A stretch of 64,000 nt of DNA from Pieris napi (GCF_905475465.1 NC_062245.1:7316001-7380000); one strand, 5' to 3'. Shown: positions 40,501-50,656, numbered from the stretch's first letter. A program made the numbers and translations. The notes: a model not told the origin generated them from the sequence alone.

Positions 40501-43500
40501 GAGACAATCATCGTGAGAAAACCGGCTTGTGTATCAGGCACAGGAGGCTGATCACCTACTTGCCTATTAGATTGACAAATGATCATGAAACAGAAAAAGG
40601 TTGTAGTGCCACTCATTTATTTATTTTAAAAATTCATAAAAAATGGGCCCTGTTTAAATGATATGATTGAATAGCTGAGCTTCATCATCGTCAAGAAAGA
40701 ATACAAAATACCATCCCTATCACCTCGACGTCCGTCGTTCCACAACTCAGCGTTTCTTAAGGCAGTTTTTGCCGCTACTATGTGGAGCTGCCCAATGAAG
40801 TATTTCCGAACCAATTCGACTTAGGGTCCTTCAAGAAAAGAGCGTACCAATTCTTAAAAGGCCGGTAACGCACTTGCGAGCCTTCTGGCTATGTGAGTGT
40901 CCATGGTCGGCGGTGTCATTTAACATCAGATGAGCCTCCTGCCCGTTTGCCTCCTGCTTGATAAAAAAGCATATAAAAGCTAACTACTAATATAAATTTT
41001 AAGCCAATAGTGTAACTAACACAATATTAACCATTTGGACTTATGATTTTCAGCTTAAATAAAGAAATTATTATTATTATTTATTTATTTTTTTTATTTT
41101 TACATTTAAGGTACAAAAAAAGAAAACAGATTGGTTAAATATATACCTACAGTTATTACACACTAAATAACATTTGTAAACCTGAAGTCCAATTAGATCT
41201 GTACACAGCATTTTCGTGGAATCTTCAGCGCTGGTTTACCAAATATTAACAATTATATGCAGTATATAATATGTACATATACCTATTAAACTTACTGACA
41301 CAAAAAAAAAATTAGGTTATTCTGGTTGCAAGTCTGCACCGCGAATAATCTTTCTAAATTCATAACTAGGTACTATTGTGAATAATATCAACATGAGAAC
41401 ACACAAAATTATTATATAATATAATAATAATACATAAGTAAATTAACTATAGTACGAATAAATAATATTCAGGTATATTGAATGTAACCTAACCTATTAA
41501 GCTGATGCGCTTGGCGAAGAATAAGAAGAAGTATGACCGCCAACCTCCAGAAGTGGAGTGGCACTACAAGAAGAATATTCAGATGATCTAGTGCGGCCAG
41601 TGTTTTAAACAATATTTCTATTGTAAATTGTATGATAAAGACTATTAAGTAGTGCGGTCTGTAACAGGAAACGCTAACCATTACACTGCTTATTACACTC
41701 TCCATTGATTTCAAAACTAAAGCAATTTTTATTATACGCCTAAAGTTGATTGAACTGATGTTTACGTTTTATAATGGAGAAAATCATTATTCAAATTCTA
41801 TTTTGCAATATTTTACGTTCAAAGACATCTCGGTTTATTGGACTCTGTTCATTGCCTTTCTCTCTGGTAATTTATAACACGTTAAAGGAACTATAGCTAC
41901 TTCTTGGCAATGATAGATAATAATTAGCATGCATCCATCTTTTATGAACGAAAATGTAATAAATTAAAACACGCATAATGTGAAGTGGCTAAAACAGTGC
42001 TTCAGTGAATCCCCGCCAAAGGCTACAGAAATATATTGGATTAGAGTCTCTCCAGGATGTGAACTAAGTGACCTATTCCTACCTAAACCTGGAGTTCCAC
42101 CGCTGTATCAGGGAAACCCTCGCCGCTTGAACACAAGACAGCACGTATTGTGTCACACACAATTAAGAAATTACTATGTAGTATAAGTGTCTCCTCTTAT
42201 TATTTTCTACAAATCGCAATATTTCATTGTTAAAAGATAAAAAGCATCTAACCAAGTCAGTTAGCACTTTCGTGTTGAGCAGCTAAGTGACCGCAAACGG
42301 AACCTAAGCAGTCTGTTTAGATACGCTCCAGATAACACAATTTTCTTGTACCACAGATTATAGACTGACAAACGATTATGTAAAGGTAGACGACCCTGTA
42401 GATTGTGAGAAATGACAATCAAACATAGAACAAGCGATGTTGGATTGACAAATTCATTAAATTCTTAAGCCAAATTTGAGCTTGAACTGTCAAACAAAAA
42501 TTCTAAATTTAAATAATAAATCTAATAAGAATTCCGGAAGTACTTTAAAATTTAGTGAATTAATTAGTAAATTGCGATCGTTTGGATTTAAATTATGTTA
42601 ATAAGGTAATTAATATTTTTAACAAAATATAAATATGATAGTTCAATTCTAGCTAGATATTTCATAAAAGTCTATTACTATATAACCTATTGCAGTGTGT
42701 ATTTTATTTTAAATTTCTAAATTCAAAACCCAAAACCCAAAGTTCAAAAAGGTATAAAAGAAAAAATAGAGGTGTCATTGTCAGCCTACAAAAAAGTAAA
42801 TCATCGGAGCGGATGTTCTTATTTCAAATGTCAAATTATTGGCGCTAAGATGACAAAGGAGTTCCGTGTCCAGTGTTGCCAATTCACGCAACTATCTCAA
42901 TTACAGGCGTCCGCACTTCCGTTGCGGTCGAAAAAACAACACGGGAGGTCTACACGCGTCGAGATTCGCAAAAACAAACGATTTTGACTGTGATAATGGC
43001 TTAAAATACAATCGTTTGTGTTGATTAGAATCGGTACTTTTATGGTCTAACTCTTTTAGTTATTAAAACTTCAAATAGTTACAGTCTTGTATCGTTAATT
43101 TGTTAGCGAAATGACATGAAACAAAAACCATAGATAGCTACTGTAGGTTATTGTAAAGGTTGATATATACCTACCTATTAGGTACTTATCTTTGTTTATA
43201 ATATGTATTAATTACCTTCTTAACTACTAGCTATTACACATCTAGCACATAGTGTTATTCCTTAAATAATACTTACATCTTAGCCCATTTTAATATCAAA
43301 GTTAATTGCTACGCGGCTATATTCAATGAAAAAAATACGACACATCACTGTATTTGCCATGCCAACACCGATTAGCTACTTACACGCTAAAAAACAAATT
43401 TTCCTTTGAAAAAAAGTTCTAAATTACCCTTGCGACTCTCGGCGCGACAAATTATAACGTAGGCGTCTCGAGAGGATACAAAAAAGGCAAAAAATTCTAT

Positions 43501-44703
43501 TTTACCCAAAAAACAGTCCTTCGATAGTGACACACGCAACAGATAATTCCGGACATTGCCACTTTTCAAAGGATTAAAAAAAAATGTTTTTAATCTGTAT
43601 TCGGTCACAGATTTACATAGGTGCATACTTAAAGTGATTTATCGGTTTGAGATTACAATTCGAAATTTAAAAGCTTTACGTTTGACATTATGAGAAAGAT
43701 AATTTCTTTGCATTTGCGATTTATTATTGTATTAGTTTAGTTGTCAGGAGCCTAAGTAAAAGAGCTTTTTTTATGTTGTATCATTTTTTTTTAATGATAA
43801 ATTACTTAACATAACAGGTTACATACTGGTACGTATTCCAATATTCAATATATTAATGCTTATATAAAAACAAGTCAATAAAGTTTAGGCGCTACTTAAA
43901 GTTGCCATTTCATAGAAATTAGAATCGAAAAAAAGATTACTATGGTCGCATTTTTTTCAGAACACAACACGATTTTACTATTGGCTCGATTGTATACTCG
44001 TATTTATTAATCGCCATCATCTTAATTCAGATACCTAATTAAAATTTTATATCCAAAGGTACTACATTAATTTTTTTTTTCTTTATCAATCGGGGGTTTC
44101 CTGCATCTTACTGGATTGCAGGTCAGTTCTAGGGGAATAAAAAAATATTGTATATTTTATTATAAAAAAAAGTTACTCACCATTTAATCTATCCTTAACA
44201 ACTTGGTGTGCAAAGGCCGCGGCGGCTGCCTGCCTCATAGGATCCAGAGCCACCCCCCAAGCCCCCAACGCACCCAAGGCTCTATGAGCTGGCACCCTCA
44301 CAACCCCTGGGTTGCTGGAAAACCCATACCCACCACCAATACCTAACCCGGGCCGTAACAATAACCCAGAGTTCGTATACATAGGGTTATGGGCGAAATT
44401 CAAAGCTAAATTGTCCTTCCCATCATCCCTGGCACTTTCAGACTCTGTGTCCTGATCACTTCTTTCGTCACTCTCACCAGAATTACGTTTGTCTATGTCA
44501 AATTGTTTTCCTAATAGTCTCGATATGCTAAATGGTAAGTTGACCCGCGGTTGGGTTTCGGTGATATGGGGTGAGTCGCGGTATCTGTCGTGGTAGTCGG
44601 AGTCATGGTCTTCGGAACCACTTCTGTCGCACTGGCCGGAAAGTCTGCTGTCAGAATCTACATTTATCTCCTCCTGATCATCATCAGAATGTAACGACGA
44701 CAT
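16496..44703 (-). CDS. C15: TLX-family homeobox transcription factor (C15/clawless orthologue), 3 exons
   Basis: Coding exons are 44703-44181, 29724-29496 and 16781-16496, totalling 1038 bp (345 residues plus stop). All junctions are GT-AG and the phases agree (Ala175 and Arg251 are split codons). Exon 1 encodes an acidic, Ser-rich N-terminus and an eh1-type Groucho-binding motif (PFSISRLL, residues 57-64). Exon 2 carries GHPYQNRTPPKRKKPRTSF and most of a homeodomain (about residues 195-254); helix 3 reads QVKTWFQNRRTKWR, with Thr at homeodomain position 47, the hallmark of the TLX/Hox11 class. Exon 3 begins RQTAEEREAERQAANRLML, the conserved extension after the homeodomain in this family. 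Known role of the family: a nuclear sequence-specific regulator; in Drosophila C15 patterns the distal leg (pretarsus) and antenna. The start is the first ATG of the exon 1 frame. The length is close to that of fly C15. Identification is very secure; the UTRs and transcription start are not defined. Confidence 0.95.
16833..17219. mobile_element. 387-bp MITE with GAAGT-type inverted ends
   Basis: The left end gaagtcaaacttctttat and right end (reversed) gaagtgaaacttctttat form about 18-bp inverted termini. Internal sequence matches 7300-7600 in the other orientation. It lies in C15 intron 2, about 50 bp from exon 3. Confidence 0.75.
18300..18632. mobile_element. MITE with palindromic GAAGTTATACTTC ends
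   Basis: The left end gaagttatacttctttgg and the right end taaagaagtataacttc are inverted copies; each also contains its own near-palindrome. The right part shares cggtgcgcgcgcatcgtaaa with the inverted copy at 58760-59000. Confidence 0.7.
19178..19451 (+). repeat. tRNA-derived SINE, nearly full length
   Basis: It starts gagcagtgttggcctagtgg (A box) and continues ctgaggtcgtaggtttgatc (B box), the body words and the tail gttgtagcgccactgatttt. Confidence 0.85.
20392..20690 (+). repeat. tRNA-derived SINE, full length reference copy
   Basis: A and B boxes (tggcctcgtgg; ggttcgatccc), aaggaaaaacatcgtgagga, gaaggctgatcacctacttg, cagattcagaaatctgaggc and gttgtagcgccactgattta appear in order over about 300 bp. 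Confidence 0.88.
20939..21355 (-). CDS. Unidentified GC-rich open reading frame inside C15 intron 2
   Basis: A 138-codon open frame lies on the minus strand, the same strand as C15, in a patch clearly richer in GC than the flanking intron. It has no ATG at its 5' end; the first in-frame ATG (MIANKKLKQ) is near 21268. It would therefore be an internal or terminal exon (possible acceptor ...gtgcacaaag) or a relic. The product begins with a basic run (KKARRRHRR) and ends NFTVDSAVDAV. I do not recognise a family. It could be a nested gene's last exon, an alternative exon or a captured fragment of a mobile element. Confidence 0.3.
   Translation of the reverse strand: MPVGAQSTYPTKKARRRHRRILTDPDDPIMIANKKLKQVAFAAMQKQNQLREKTAFTGEVDVIRTSLTPVSFRLARQAIDHPATAQVEIQYSQETRVSRGEKPVPAYLRQNSSSCAVKVLQANNLIFNFTVDSAVDAV
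21500..21815. mobile_element. MITE with GAAGT-type inverted ends
   Basis: The left terminus cgaagtgaaaacttctttag and the right terminus, reversed, agaagtgaaaacttga are inverted repeats of about 15 bp around 300 bp of AT-rich DNA without an ORF. Confidence 0.55.
22175..22435 (+). repeat. tRNA-derived SINE carrying an internal 24-bp perfect hairpin
   Basis: Body words ggtgaaggaaaacatcgtga and a B-box-like cttcgaaccccgg identify the SINE. Near its end, arms at 22347-22370 and 22376-22399 (aagggtaacagatacaaaaa with tctg, and its complement) form a perfect stem with a 5-nt loop. Confidence 0.7.
22483..22513 (+). repeat. (GT)n microsatellite
   Basis: About fifteen uninterrupted GT/TG units. Confidence 0.95.
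23462..23525. mobile_element. Single arm of the 63175-63424 foldback MITE family
   Basis: The words gttcgaaaagtgagttacag and aatcgcaaggct match the right arm of the complete element. Confidence 0.65.
24065..24310. repeat. Unclassified repeat shared with 9525-9745
   Basis: It contains cgcctttttccgaaagcgg, gatcacgaaactccacttgc, ccatgcatggtcgtcggtta, tgggtacttttaatttgtcc and ggtccaggtatctacgacac. The better preserved of the two copies. Confidence 0.5.
24415..24602 (-). repeat. tRNA-derived SINE, headless copy
   Basis: On the minus strand it reads from tcgctcgaacggtaaaggaa through cttagacccaacaagtcga to gcccagacctaaaaaggtag. Confidence 0.75.
25244..25640. repeat. Direct tandem duplication, two ~185-bp units about 219 bp apart
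   Basis: Both copies contain cctgaaactgta, ataatacacacaaggtaaag, ttgggtac, aaggtttgttgtgtgtcgtt and cattgaatatgtaataaata in the same order (first 25244-25432, second 25463-25640), with only a few substitutions and one indel. A poly(A) run lies at the junction. Confidence 0.9.
26609..26725. mobile_element. Short deletion derivative of the 63175-63424 MITE family
   Basis: The left end ccttgcgattctgtaact and right end gtgagttacagaatcgcaag are inverted. The interior retains tctgatttgagcgcgaccgc. Confidence 0.75.
27746..27792 (-). mobile_element. 47-bp retroposed LINE/SINE tail with 14-bp target duplication
   Basis: The minus strand reads tggcctaaaggtctagatac, caggccataaactcc and then poly(A) of about 13. 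It is bracketed by atttttcttattca at 27732-27745 and 27793-27806. The same unit occurs at 57526-57574. Confidence 0.85.
29496..29724 (-). CDS. C15: C15 coding exon 2 (homeodomain)
   Basis: The acceptor is CAG at 29727-29725 and the donor GTGGG at 29495-29491. The 229-bp exon encodes homeodomain positions 1-57. Reading on into the intron adds a short non-family tail (WVFILDIGII), so the splice after AAGTGGAG is the correct end. The homeobox is split inside helix 3, at codon 57. Confidence 0.96.
29725..33980. other. Proximal C15 intron 1, nearly free of mobile elements
   Basis: Over about 4.2 kb next to exon 2 I find no SINE, LINE or MITE except a doubtful fragment near 31250. Several stretches of mixed composition (for example 31870-32010 and 33700-33900) could be regulatory. 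No ORF has coding character. Confidence 0.4.
31250..31345 (+). repeat. Possible 3' fragment of the RTE-tail-like element
   Basis: The word ttcataaaaatcggtcaagcc resembles the corresponding part of 9896-10213. It is short, weakly matched and followed by an (AT)n run at about 31346-31363. Confidence 0.35.
33985..34115 (+). mobile_element. LINE 3' fragment (CR1/jockey-like)
   Basis: It shows agagcgtaccaattcttaaa, aggccggcaacgcactcgc, gtgtccatgggcggcggtat and cacttaacatcaggtgagcc: the 3' end of the family with little divergence. Confidence 0.8.
35040..35385 (-). mobile_element. LINE 3' fragment with reverse-transcriptase C-terminus
   Basis: This is the longest copy. The minus-strand frame encodes FHHWTSRQNTKFHPYRLNVR, then FLPRTTTLWNQLPTDVFPNQ and FELGSFK, the region after the reverse-transcriptase domain of CR1/jockey-type elements. 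The 3' part is the cacctgatgttaaatgatag tail. A SINE body fragment adjoins at 35365-35495. Confidence 0.82.
35365..35495 (+). repeat. tRNA-derived SINE body fragment
   Basis: It has gaggaaaccggcatgtcat, cgactgcttgtctatta and gagctgaggtcaagac. It is fused to the edge of the LINE fragment. Confidence 0.5.
36128..36215 (-). repeat. tRNA-derived SINE fragment
   Basis: Minus-strand words tgtcaggcacggatgactga and agatacagatacatg match the SINE body and tail. Confidence 0.5.
37013..37057. repeat. Foldback of about 45 bp
   Basis: The arms acggacgcttta (37013-37024) and taaagcgtccgt (37046-37057) are perfect complements, and the intervening ctacctaactaggtaggtac is itself largely self-complementary. 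Confidence 0.7.
38930..39160 (+). repeat. LINE-tail-like repeat, uninterrupted copy
   Basis: It contains ggcgattaaaaagagtggcg, gaaagtttcttgccagttct, tcttacccgctctacgccct and the simple tail ttttgagtttgagttt. It is the empty-site copy for the transposon at 49613-50039. Confidence 0.8.
39363..39403. repeat. 16-bp perfect hairpin
   Basis: The arms ataaatagtcacatca (39363-39378) and tgatgtgactatttat (39388-39403) are exact complements around a 9-nt loop. Confidence 0.75.
40421..40627 (+). repeat. tRNA-derived SINE with internal deletion
   Basis: The head acctagtggcttcagcgtgc and the B box ggttcgaaccctgg are followed by an incomplete body (gacaatcatcgtgagaaaac), then cttgcctattagattgacaa and gttgtagtgccactcattta. 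Confidence 0.82.
40680..40970 (+). mobile_element. LINE 3' fragment (CR1/jockey-like)
   Basis: It contains cacctcgacgtccgtcgttc, ccgaaccaattcgacttagg, agagcgtaccaattcttaaa, aggccggtaacgcacttgcg and catcagatgagcctcctgcc. The coding part is frameshifted. Confidence 0.82.
42760..42990. other. GC-richer segment of C15 intron 1, no assignment
   Basis: The segment (for example caattacaggcgtccgcact, gaggtctacacgcgtcgaga) contrasts with its AT-rich surroundings about 1.7 kb from C15 exon 1. A 71-codon open frame crosses it but resembles no family known to me. Confidence 0.25.
44181..44703 (-). CDS. C15: C15 coding exon 1 (eh1 motif)
   Basis: This exon holds codons 1-174 plus one base. The ATG is at 44703-44701 and the donor GTGAGT lies at 44180-44175. 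The reading frame has acidic and Ser-rich runs (residues 1-50 and 75-95), then a Gly-rich part and an Ala-rich run (about residues 159-163) near the splice site. The eh1 motif FSISRLL is at residues 58-64. Confidence 0.93.
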
Positions 44704-44880
44704 TTTCGAACACTTGCACTAATGTTCACAAAAACATTTCAAATTTCGAACACAATTGACAATGTTTGAATTCCGAACACTCGATTCGCGCGCAATGACA
44801 GAATGAGCCAATCAGCCCCACCTCTTCAAACGATAGTTTGTCCGCAACTCAACTATGCCCGTTGAGTGGAACAGTTTCCG
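44704..44880 (-). promoter_or_regulatory. C15 5' flank, probable 5' UTR and core promoter region
   Basis: The stretch just upstream of the C15 ATG is richer in GC than its surroundings (for example tcgattcgcgcgcaatgac) and contains a CCAAT-type word (gccaatcagc, 44809-44818). No clear TATA box is seen. The transcription start cannot be fixed from sequence alone. Confidence 0.35.
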
Positions 44881-46194
44881 ACAAAAGCTTAATACGATTT
44901 CCAAACATAAAAACTCGTTTGGACTCAGTAACTTTAACGCAGTCATTCTGTCCTTTTCTGTCCCGTTCCCACATCACCCCTTAGCCCATTTGACTAAGGA
45001 AAAAGAACGTCACTACAACATCATAAAGCTTAATTTCATAATGTATAATAGTTTACTTACAACCTTCTTATCCTGGTAGATTGAAACTAAACACATTGTC
45101 GATTATTTGGTAGAGCGAGACGCGTATATGCTAAATGTGTCCATACGGGTATATTAAACAGAGACGGTTATATATACTTGTAGGCGTGGTCTCGAAAGCG
45201 CAGTTTAAATCCAGTTATGGACTTATGGCCTGACAAATGGTGTACATATTAGGGGGGCAATGTTAGAAACTATTTTTGAATCTTTTAAGACAGTTAAATT
45301 ATTTACGTTCGGCGGTCGAGTGGGCTATAGACAATGCACTTTATAATAAAATAGGGCCCAGGTTTCATGTTATTGAGATAAGTAATAATGTATTGTGAAG
45401 ATAACTGTTTTATTCTATTGGCTTTGACAGCTCGAGTGGTTAAGGATAGGAACGATAGACACTGTACATGAATGCTTATTGTTCAATTTAAAATGAACAT
45501 TGGACAGCCATATTGGATTTTATTGATGAATTGTTTGACGCGTTGTTAATATAGTGAATGCATTGTTTTGATTTAATCCTAGCTATAGGAACTGACGCCT
45601 GATTTTACACATAATAAGGGCCTTTTTTAATATCCGTGGTGGAAATTTATAAGCACGGATGGGACTTCACCCTCACCATTCTGCTATTCAGAGGCTGGGT
45701 GGGCAATACCCACTAAAACTACCTCGGGTAGTTTCTACAAGGACACGTTCGAGAGGTTCGAATCTGGGATTCTACTGGGGCCTCTTAATTAGTACCTGTA
45801 ATTTTGTTTGAAATTGGTTTAGCATGTAAAATAATCTGTCAAGTCAAATCAGTTATTTCGATTAGGCCTTTTAAAAAGGCACTTTTCTAAGTGTAGGTAC
45901 ACGGTTTGTTCAAAATTACAAGATAATAATATTTAAAAAAATGACTAGTTGCCCCTTTCAAAAGGTACTTGAATATGTTTATTTATTTAGTACACTTCGT
46001 TATCTTATACAAAAATATAAAAAAGCAGGTTACATAAGTTATTAGTTTACACAATATATTACTTTTACGGAAATACCTAAATGCTTTTATTAAATTGCAT
46101 GGCTAAAGTTTGACAGCAGTAGTTATCGGTGACACTAACTAATAAGCCTTTTACTAGTACCTAAGTCATTTATATATATATCTACATATAAAGA

Positions 46195-46430
46195 TATGAC
46201 TATACTCACTCCGCTAGCTCTGCTACCCAAAATCTTCGCCTCCAATAGGAAAACTCCCTGTCCTGACAGTCTGCTGGCTGCTGGCGTCTAATTGCTGTCT
46301 TTCAGCAGGATTTCCGCTCCATCGATCCAGAGGTAACTAGACCAACCTGCTAGACCCAGACCGGCTCAAGTAATCTTCCTGCACCGCCCGGTGAGGCCGG
46401 CCAGCGTGATGGGGAAAAAATGATTTGACT
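46195..46430. other. GC-richer intergenic segment, possible mobile-element relic
   Basis: Composition changes abruptly here (ctgctggctgctggcgtcta, gcaccgcccggtgaggccgg). There is no open frame of note and no second copy in the window. Confidence 0.3.
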
Positions 46431-46721
46431 AAACAAAAAAAAATACAAAAATATTTAATTTCGGTCTCTTATTTACTGGCTGTGTTCCATGTTTTAATCT
46501 GTGTTAATTCAATCATAGCACAAAGTTACGCGCGTTACCAATAATTCGACTATCATATAGAAACTTCTCAGTTGTATAATTTTGGTCATATAGTGTTCTG
46601 TGCTTTGTGAATCTGTATTTTCTAAGTCACATGCAAAAACATATTATATTCTATTATAAATTAAAAATAAATACTAGTAATAATGAAAGTTTAATAGATC
46701 TAACTTTCGTCATAAATATTA

Positions 46722-46885
46722 AAATACCGGCAAGGCACTCGCGAACCCTCTGAATAAAAAATGAAAATATTAAAGCAAAATAAAAAAAAATAATAAGAAA
46801 AAGAGGTTGATTGACAAAAATATCTGTGTGTAAATGAAGTTATGTGTATATATCTCGGTATCACTTAACATCAGGCAAGTCTCCT
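46722..46885 (+). mobile_element. LINE 3' fragment interrupted by AT-rich DNA
   Basis: The word taccggcaaggcactcgcga, near 46725, and the word ggtatcacttaacatcaggc, near 46860, are adjacent in other copies. Here about 110 bp of AT-rich sequence separates them. Confidence 0.55.
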
Positions 46886-48890
46886 GTAACTTAAAAAAAT
46901 GTAATTTTTGTATAATCGCTGGTTAAAACATCGAAAAATAACCTATAACATGTTAAATAGTCAGGGAAAACAAATGAAAAATATCTTAAGAAATCCATTC
47001 GGAGGAATTTATTATAAGTATGATTCTATCACAAAAAAGTAATCTCCTGTCATATCTGAATAATAATTACGAATACATACTATGCAGTATTTTTAATTAC
47101 TTATTATTTGCATTATTTATTTGTTTTAACTTATATTTTCTGTGGAGCAAATTGTAGAAGCTCTAATTATAACTTGTATTTGTTACATGTGTATTTATGT
47201 GCCTGTTTCTCCTAAATAAAAGAAATATTTAAGCAAATAAGAATAAATGTGTATAATCGAAGTTTTACTATTGACATTTTCTTAAATTTTGTTAAATTAT
47301 TTGCTGCTGCGTAGTATTAAAAATACTTACGTTCTAGAAGTTACTTCTCCCTTGATTCACGTACTTTCTATAATCTATAAATATAGAAATAGATTACGTC
47401 AGTCAAATTAAAAGTTAAGTTTTTTTAATTAAAAAAAATATAATCTTTTTAAAAAAATTGTGTTATTTTGCATATTTTTTTAACTAAAACGTTTAAATAA
47501 ATTACTATTATTATTAGGTACATTTAAATTATTATTATAACAATACAAATATTAAACAACTAAACTTGTATATTTCAGTTATTTATTATTTCGTTTCGAT
47601 AGAGTTGCATATTACGTTGGTTTATGTAAGTTTTCTTAAATAATTTAAAAAAAACGCATGGCTTATTTGTTACGAGAAAAACAATTAAAAGAAATACTAC
47701 AATTTGATTTGCGCCCATAAGTGAATTTATAGCAATGGTATTAAAATTAGAAGCAAGCTGTTGATTTTGCGAACGGACCTAAATAAATACAATTTAACAG
47801 AAAGAGACAAACTATTAAAATAATATAACTAGGATTTTTTATAAGACTACAGATAATAGGTAGATAAACTCAAAAGTTATGCATCTTTCGGACACATGAG
47901 CCTTAAATGAACCGTAGTCATTTTTAGAATTCACCCTACAAAAATACATGCGAACATTCTCCCACACAAAATCGTTAAAGGTACGTGCCAAAACCAACAA
48001 CTATTTGTTTATACAGATATTTTTAGACACCCATTAGTGATTACAGCCTACACAGCCTTTTGTGGCAACTTCAACCCCTCGCACTTCTTCCTCAGCGATC
48101 ATTTATGTATTTGAGCACACGTACTAAGTCTCAACACTAACCATTGCCATTGTCCTCCGTGTGAAATATATACTTTTACAACAGCTCTTTTATATTTTTG
48201 AAGACTGGTCTAATGTTCGTATGTGCAAACCAACCGAAATAATGTGTGGGTGAAAAAATCAAACCTAACCAGAAAGATCCTTATTAGTAAATTAGGTAAG
48301 ACTTAAATTACTTACTAGTGTTAAGTTAGGCTAGATTGTAATGTTCCATGATGTCTTAGTAAAGACACATGTATATTTAAAAAAAAACCTAACCAGAAAA
48401 ATCAAACACCAGGTTATTGTGGACAGCGTATATTTAAAACAAAGTTACCGCTCGTAGTTATAACAAAGCAAAGCAACAGGTGAATAGGCATTTAAGTAAC
48501 TATATAGTTGTATTTTTTTTTAGAGCAGTGTTGTATTACAATAGTTTTATAAGAACCCATAGGCTCCATGTTTAAACTGCCCTTTAAAGTTTAACCACCT
48601 CTATATGACAATAATACCATATACCTATTAAGGGTTTCAGTTAATGATACTTTATGAGGGGCTTCCCTTAAAACGTAAACCAATTTTCTTTTAATGACTG
48701 TCAAAATCGAAACAAATATATATGTACATCATTTACTGTGAGGTTCGTAAAGACAATGTATATATTTTAATGTTTTGTCTTAAATATTAATATTTAATTT
48801 TAAATAGGTTCATTTTTATATATATAGAAGTGAGTTTCGCATTTTTATTTTCGAAAAAATTTATTTCGAAAAGATTTATTGTATTTTAAT

Positions 48891-49090
48891 GACATCTATC
48901 AATGAGTAGAAAATCTTATGCCTACAATATATTAATTTTATTTTATCTGTAAATAATATTTTTAATTTGACGACATCTATAAATGAGTAGATAAAATACT
49001 AATCTACTTTCTGCATTGTATTAACACGCCATCTAGCGTCATAATGCTTAAACTACAAGTTAAATAACACGACATCTATTAATGAGTAGA
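48891..49090 (+). repeat. Three spaced copies of GACATCTATNAATGAGTAGA
   Basis: Copies lie at 48891-48910, 48972-48991 and 49071-49090, in the same orientation, 81 and 99 bp apart. The DNA between them is not clearly repeated. Confidence 0.85.
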
Positions 49091-49539
49091 ATACTTACTA
49101 TTTTAGACTATCATGTCAGTACTATCTAATGGTAATTATGTAAAATTCGTTTTATTAATTTATAGTCTCACCAAAACGGCCACACATAAGAAAATAAAAA
49201 GAATTAAGTTACACAAACTATAATAAATGTGGCCTCGATAATAGGTGCGGATAGCATTCACCAACATAATGCTTAGTTATAATATAACATAATGTAATGG
49301 ATAAAAATTACAAAATAAACTACAATATATAATATAGACAGGAAAGAAAAGGAACCTAAGAGAGTGATAACAGAATCCTATAATTAGATGGGCGGTCCGA
49401 AGAAATATTAAGATCGTTTGGGTCCTGCAGGAGATTAATCTTTCTATCTGTCTGTTTAGTGGTGCGTAAAAACCTAGTTTCAGTTCTTCTCCAGTTCTTC
49501 TCTTCCGTTCTACGCCCTTGATTTGAGAACTGGCAGTAA

Positions 49540-50150
49540 ATGCAAAATTAGAAGCATTTCAATACCTGGCGATTAAAAAGAGTGGCGGAAAGTTTCTTGC
49601 CAGTTCTTCTTAGGGGGCGTCCATAAATTACGTGAGGTGTTTAAGGGGGGGAGGGGGTCGAGTCAAATCTCATTTAATCTTACGTTGGAGAGAGGGGGGG
49701 TCTCGGCAAATATCACGCAATTTTTTTTTCTGATTAAAAAAAACTTAGGAAAACGGTTGACCCTAAAGGCTATATCTGCAACTTCCCGCTAACTCCATAC
49801 CTAAACGCTCAACATTTCACTTATTTTGTTTAAGTCGTAAATAAAAGCACGAAGCAATTTATTTTCTTTTTACAATAACAATCCAACGCGTTTACGTAAG
49901 AAACCCACATTTTGAAAAATCTCACGTGAGATTGGCGGATGGGGGAGGGGGTTGCATAAAATCTCACGACATCTCACCAGGGGGGGAGGGAGGTACAAAA
50001 AATTTGAAAAAACACCTCACGTAATTTATGGACGCCCCCTTACCCGCTCTACGCCCTTGACTTGCGAACTGGTAGTAAATGTAAATTTACGATTAATTTA
50101 ACTTGACGATTCAAAAGTGTACTTGAATAAAGATATTTTGAGTTTGAGTT
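49540..50150 (+). repeat. LINE-tail-like repeat, split by a DNA transposon
   Basis: The flanks (ggcgattaaaaagagtggcg before; cccgctctacgcccttgact and tgagtttgagtttgag after) rejoin exactly as in the copy at 38930-39160 once 49613-50039 plus one TTA is removed. Confidence 0.88.
49613..50039. mobile_element. 427-bp MITE, 30-bp perfect inverted ends, TTA target duplication
   Basis: The termini are identical for 30 bp, beginning gggggcgtccataaattacg. TTA occurs once at the empty site and on both sides here (49610-49612, 50040-50042). The 3-bp TWA-type duplication points to the PIF/Harbinger superfamily. There is no ORF, so it is non-autonomous. Subterminal G runs and a palindromic aatctcacgtgagatt at 49918-49933 are present. 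Confidence 0.9.
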
Positions 50151-50592
50151 TGAGTATATGTATATATTTATTTTTTGATGTTCATAAGTGTACATTTTCT
50201 TATAAATTAATTATTTTTGATTTTAAGTTCTTAATTAATAATTAAACACACCAATTATAATAACAGTTACTGATATATTGCAATACAGCAAGGAAATTCT
50301 GCCAACTGTCACTAAGTATAAAAACTAAACTAATTCTTATCCTGTGGTATTAAAATAACAAAAAAAACGCCGAGTTTTATCACTTTGCTTCGAAGTTTTA
50401 TTTATACGAAAAGTACAATTAAAGTTACTACACTATATAGTTTTAAACCTAATATTCGTTACAATTTCTTTAAATACCGTTAGAGATAGGAAATCTTAAT
50501 CTAAAAAAAATAAAGGTCGCGTATAAAATTTAGTTTTCAATACGTCATAGGTAGTCAAATAGCTAAGTTATTTCTTCTTATAATCAGGTGCG

Positions 50593-50598
50593 TATAAA
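50593..50598 (+). promoter_or_regulatory. Candidate TATA box of protease homologue A
   Basis: TATAAA lies 59 bp upstream of the start codon, with an insect initiator-like word (ACAGTT) at about 50614. The spacing is slightly short for a classical TATA-Inr pair, so this is tentative. Confidence 0.35.
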
Positions 50599-50656
50599 GT
50601 TAAAACCCATTACACAGTTAATCGTATATTGCTCAAGCGCGAAGGCAGAGATTGCA

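Larger units (their letters stand above)
44881..50592. other. Divergent intergenic spacer between C15 and the protease homologues
   Basis: About 5.7 kb of AT-rich DNA holds only the repeats listed separately. The two flanking genes point away from each other, so their promoters face this spacer. No third gene is seen. Confidence 0.5.
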
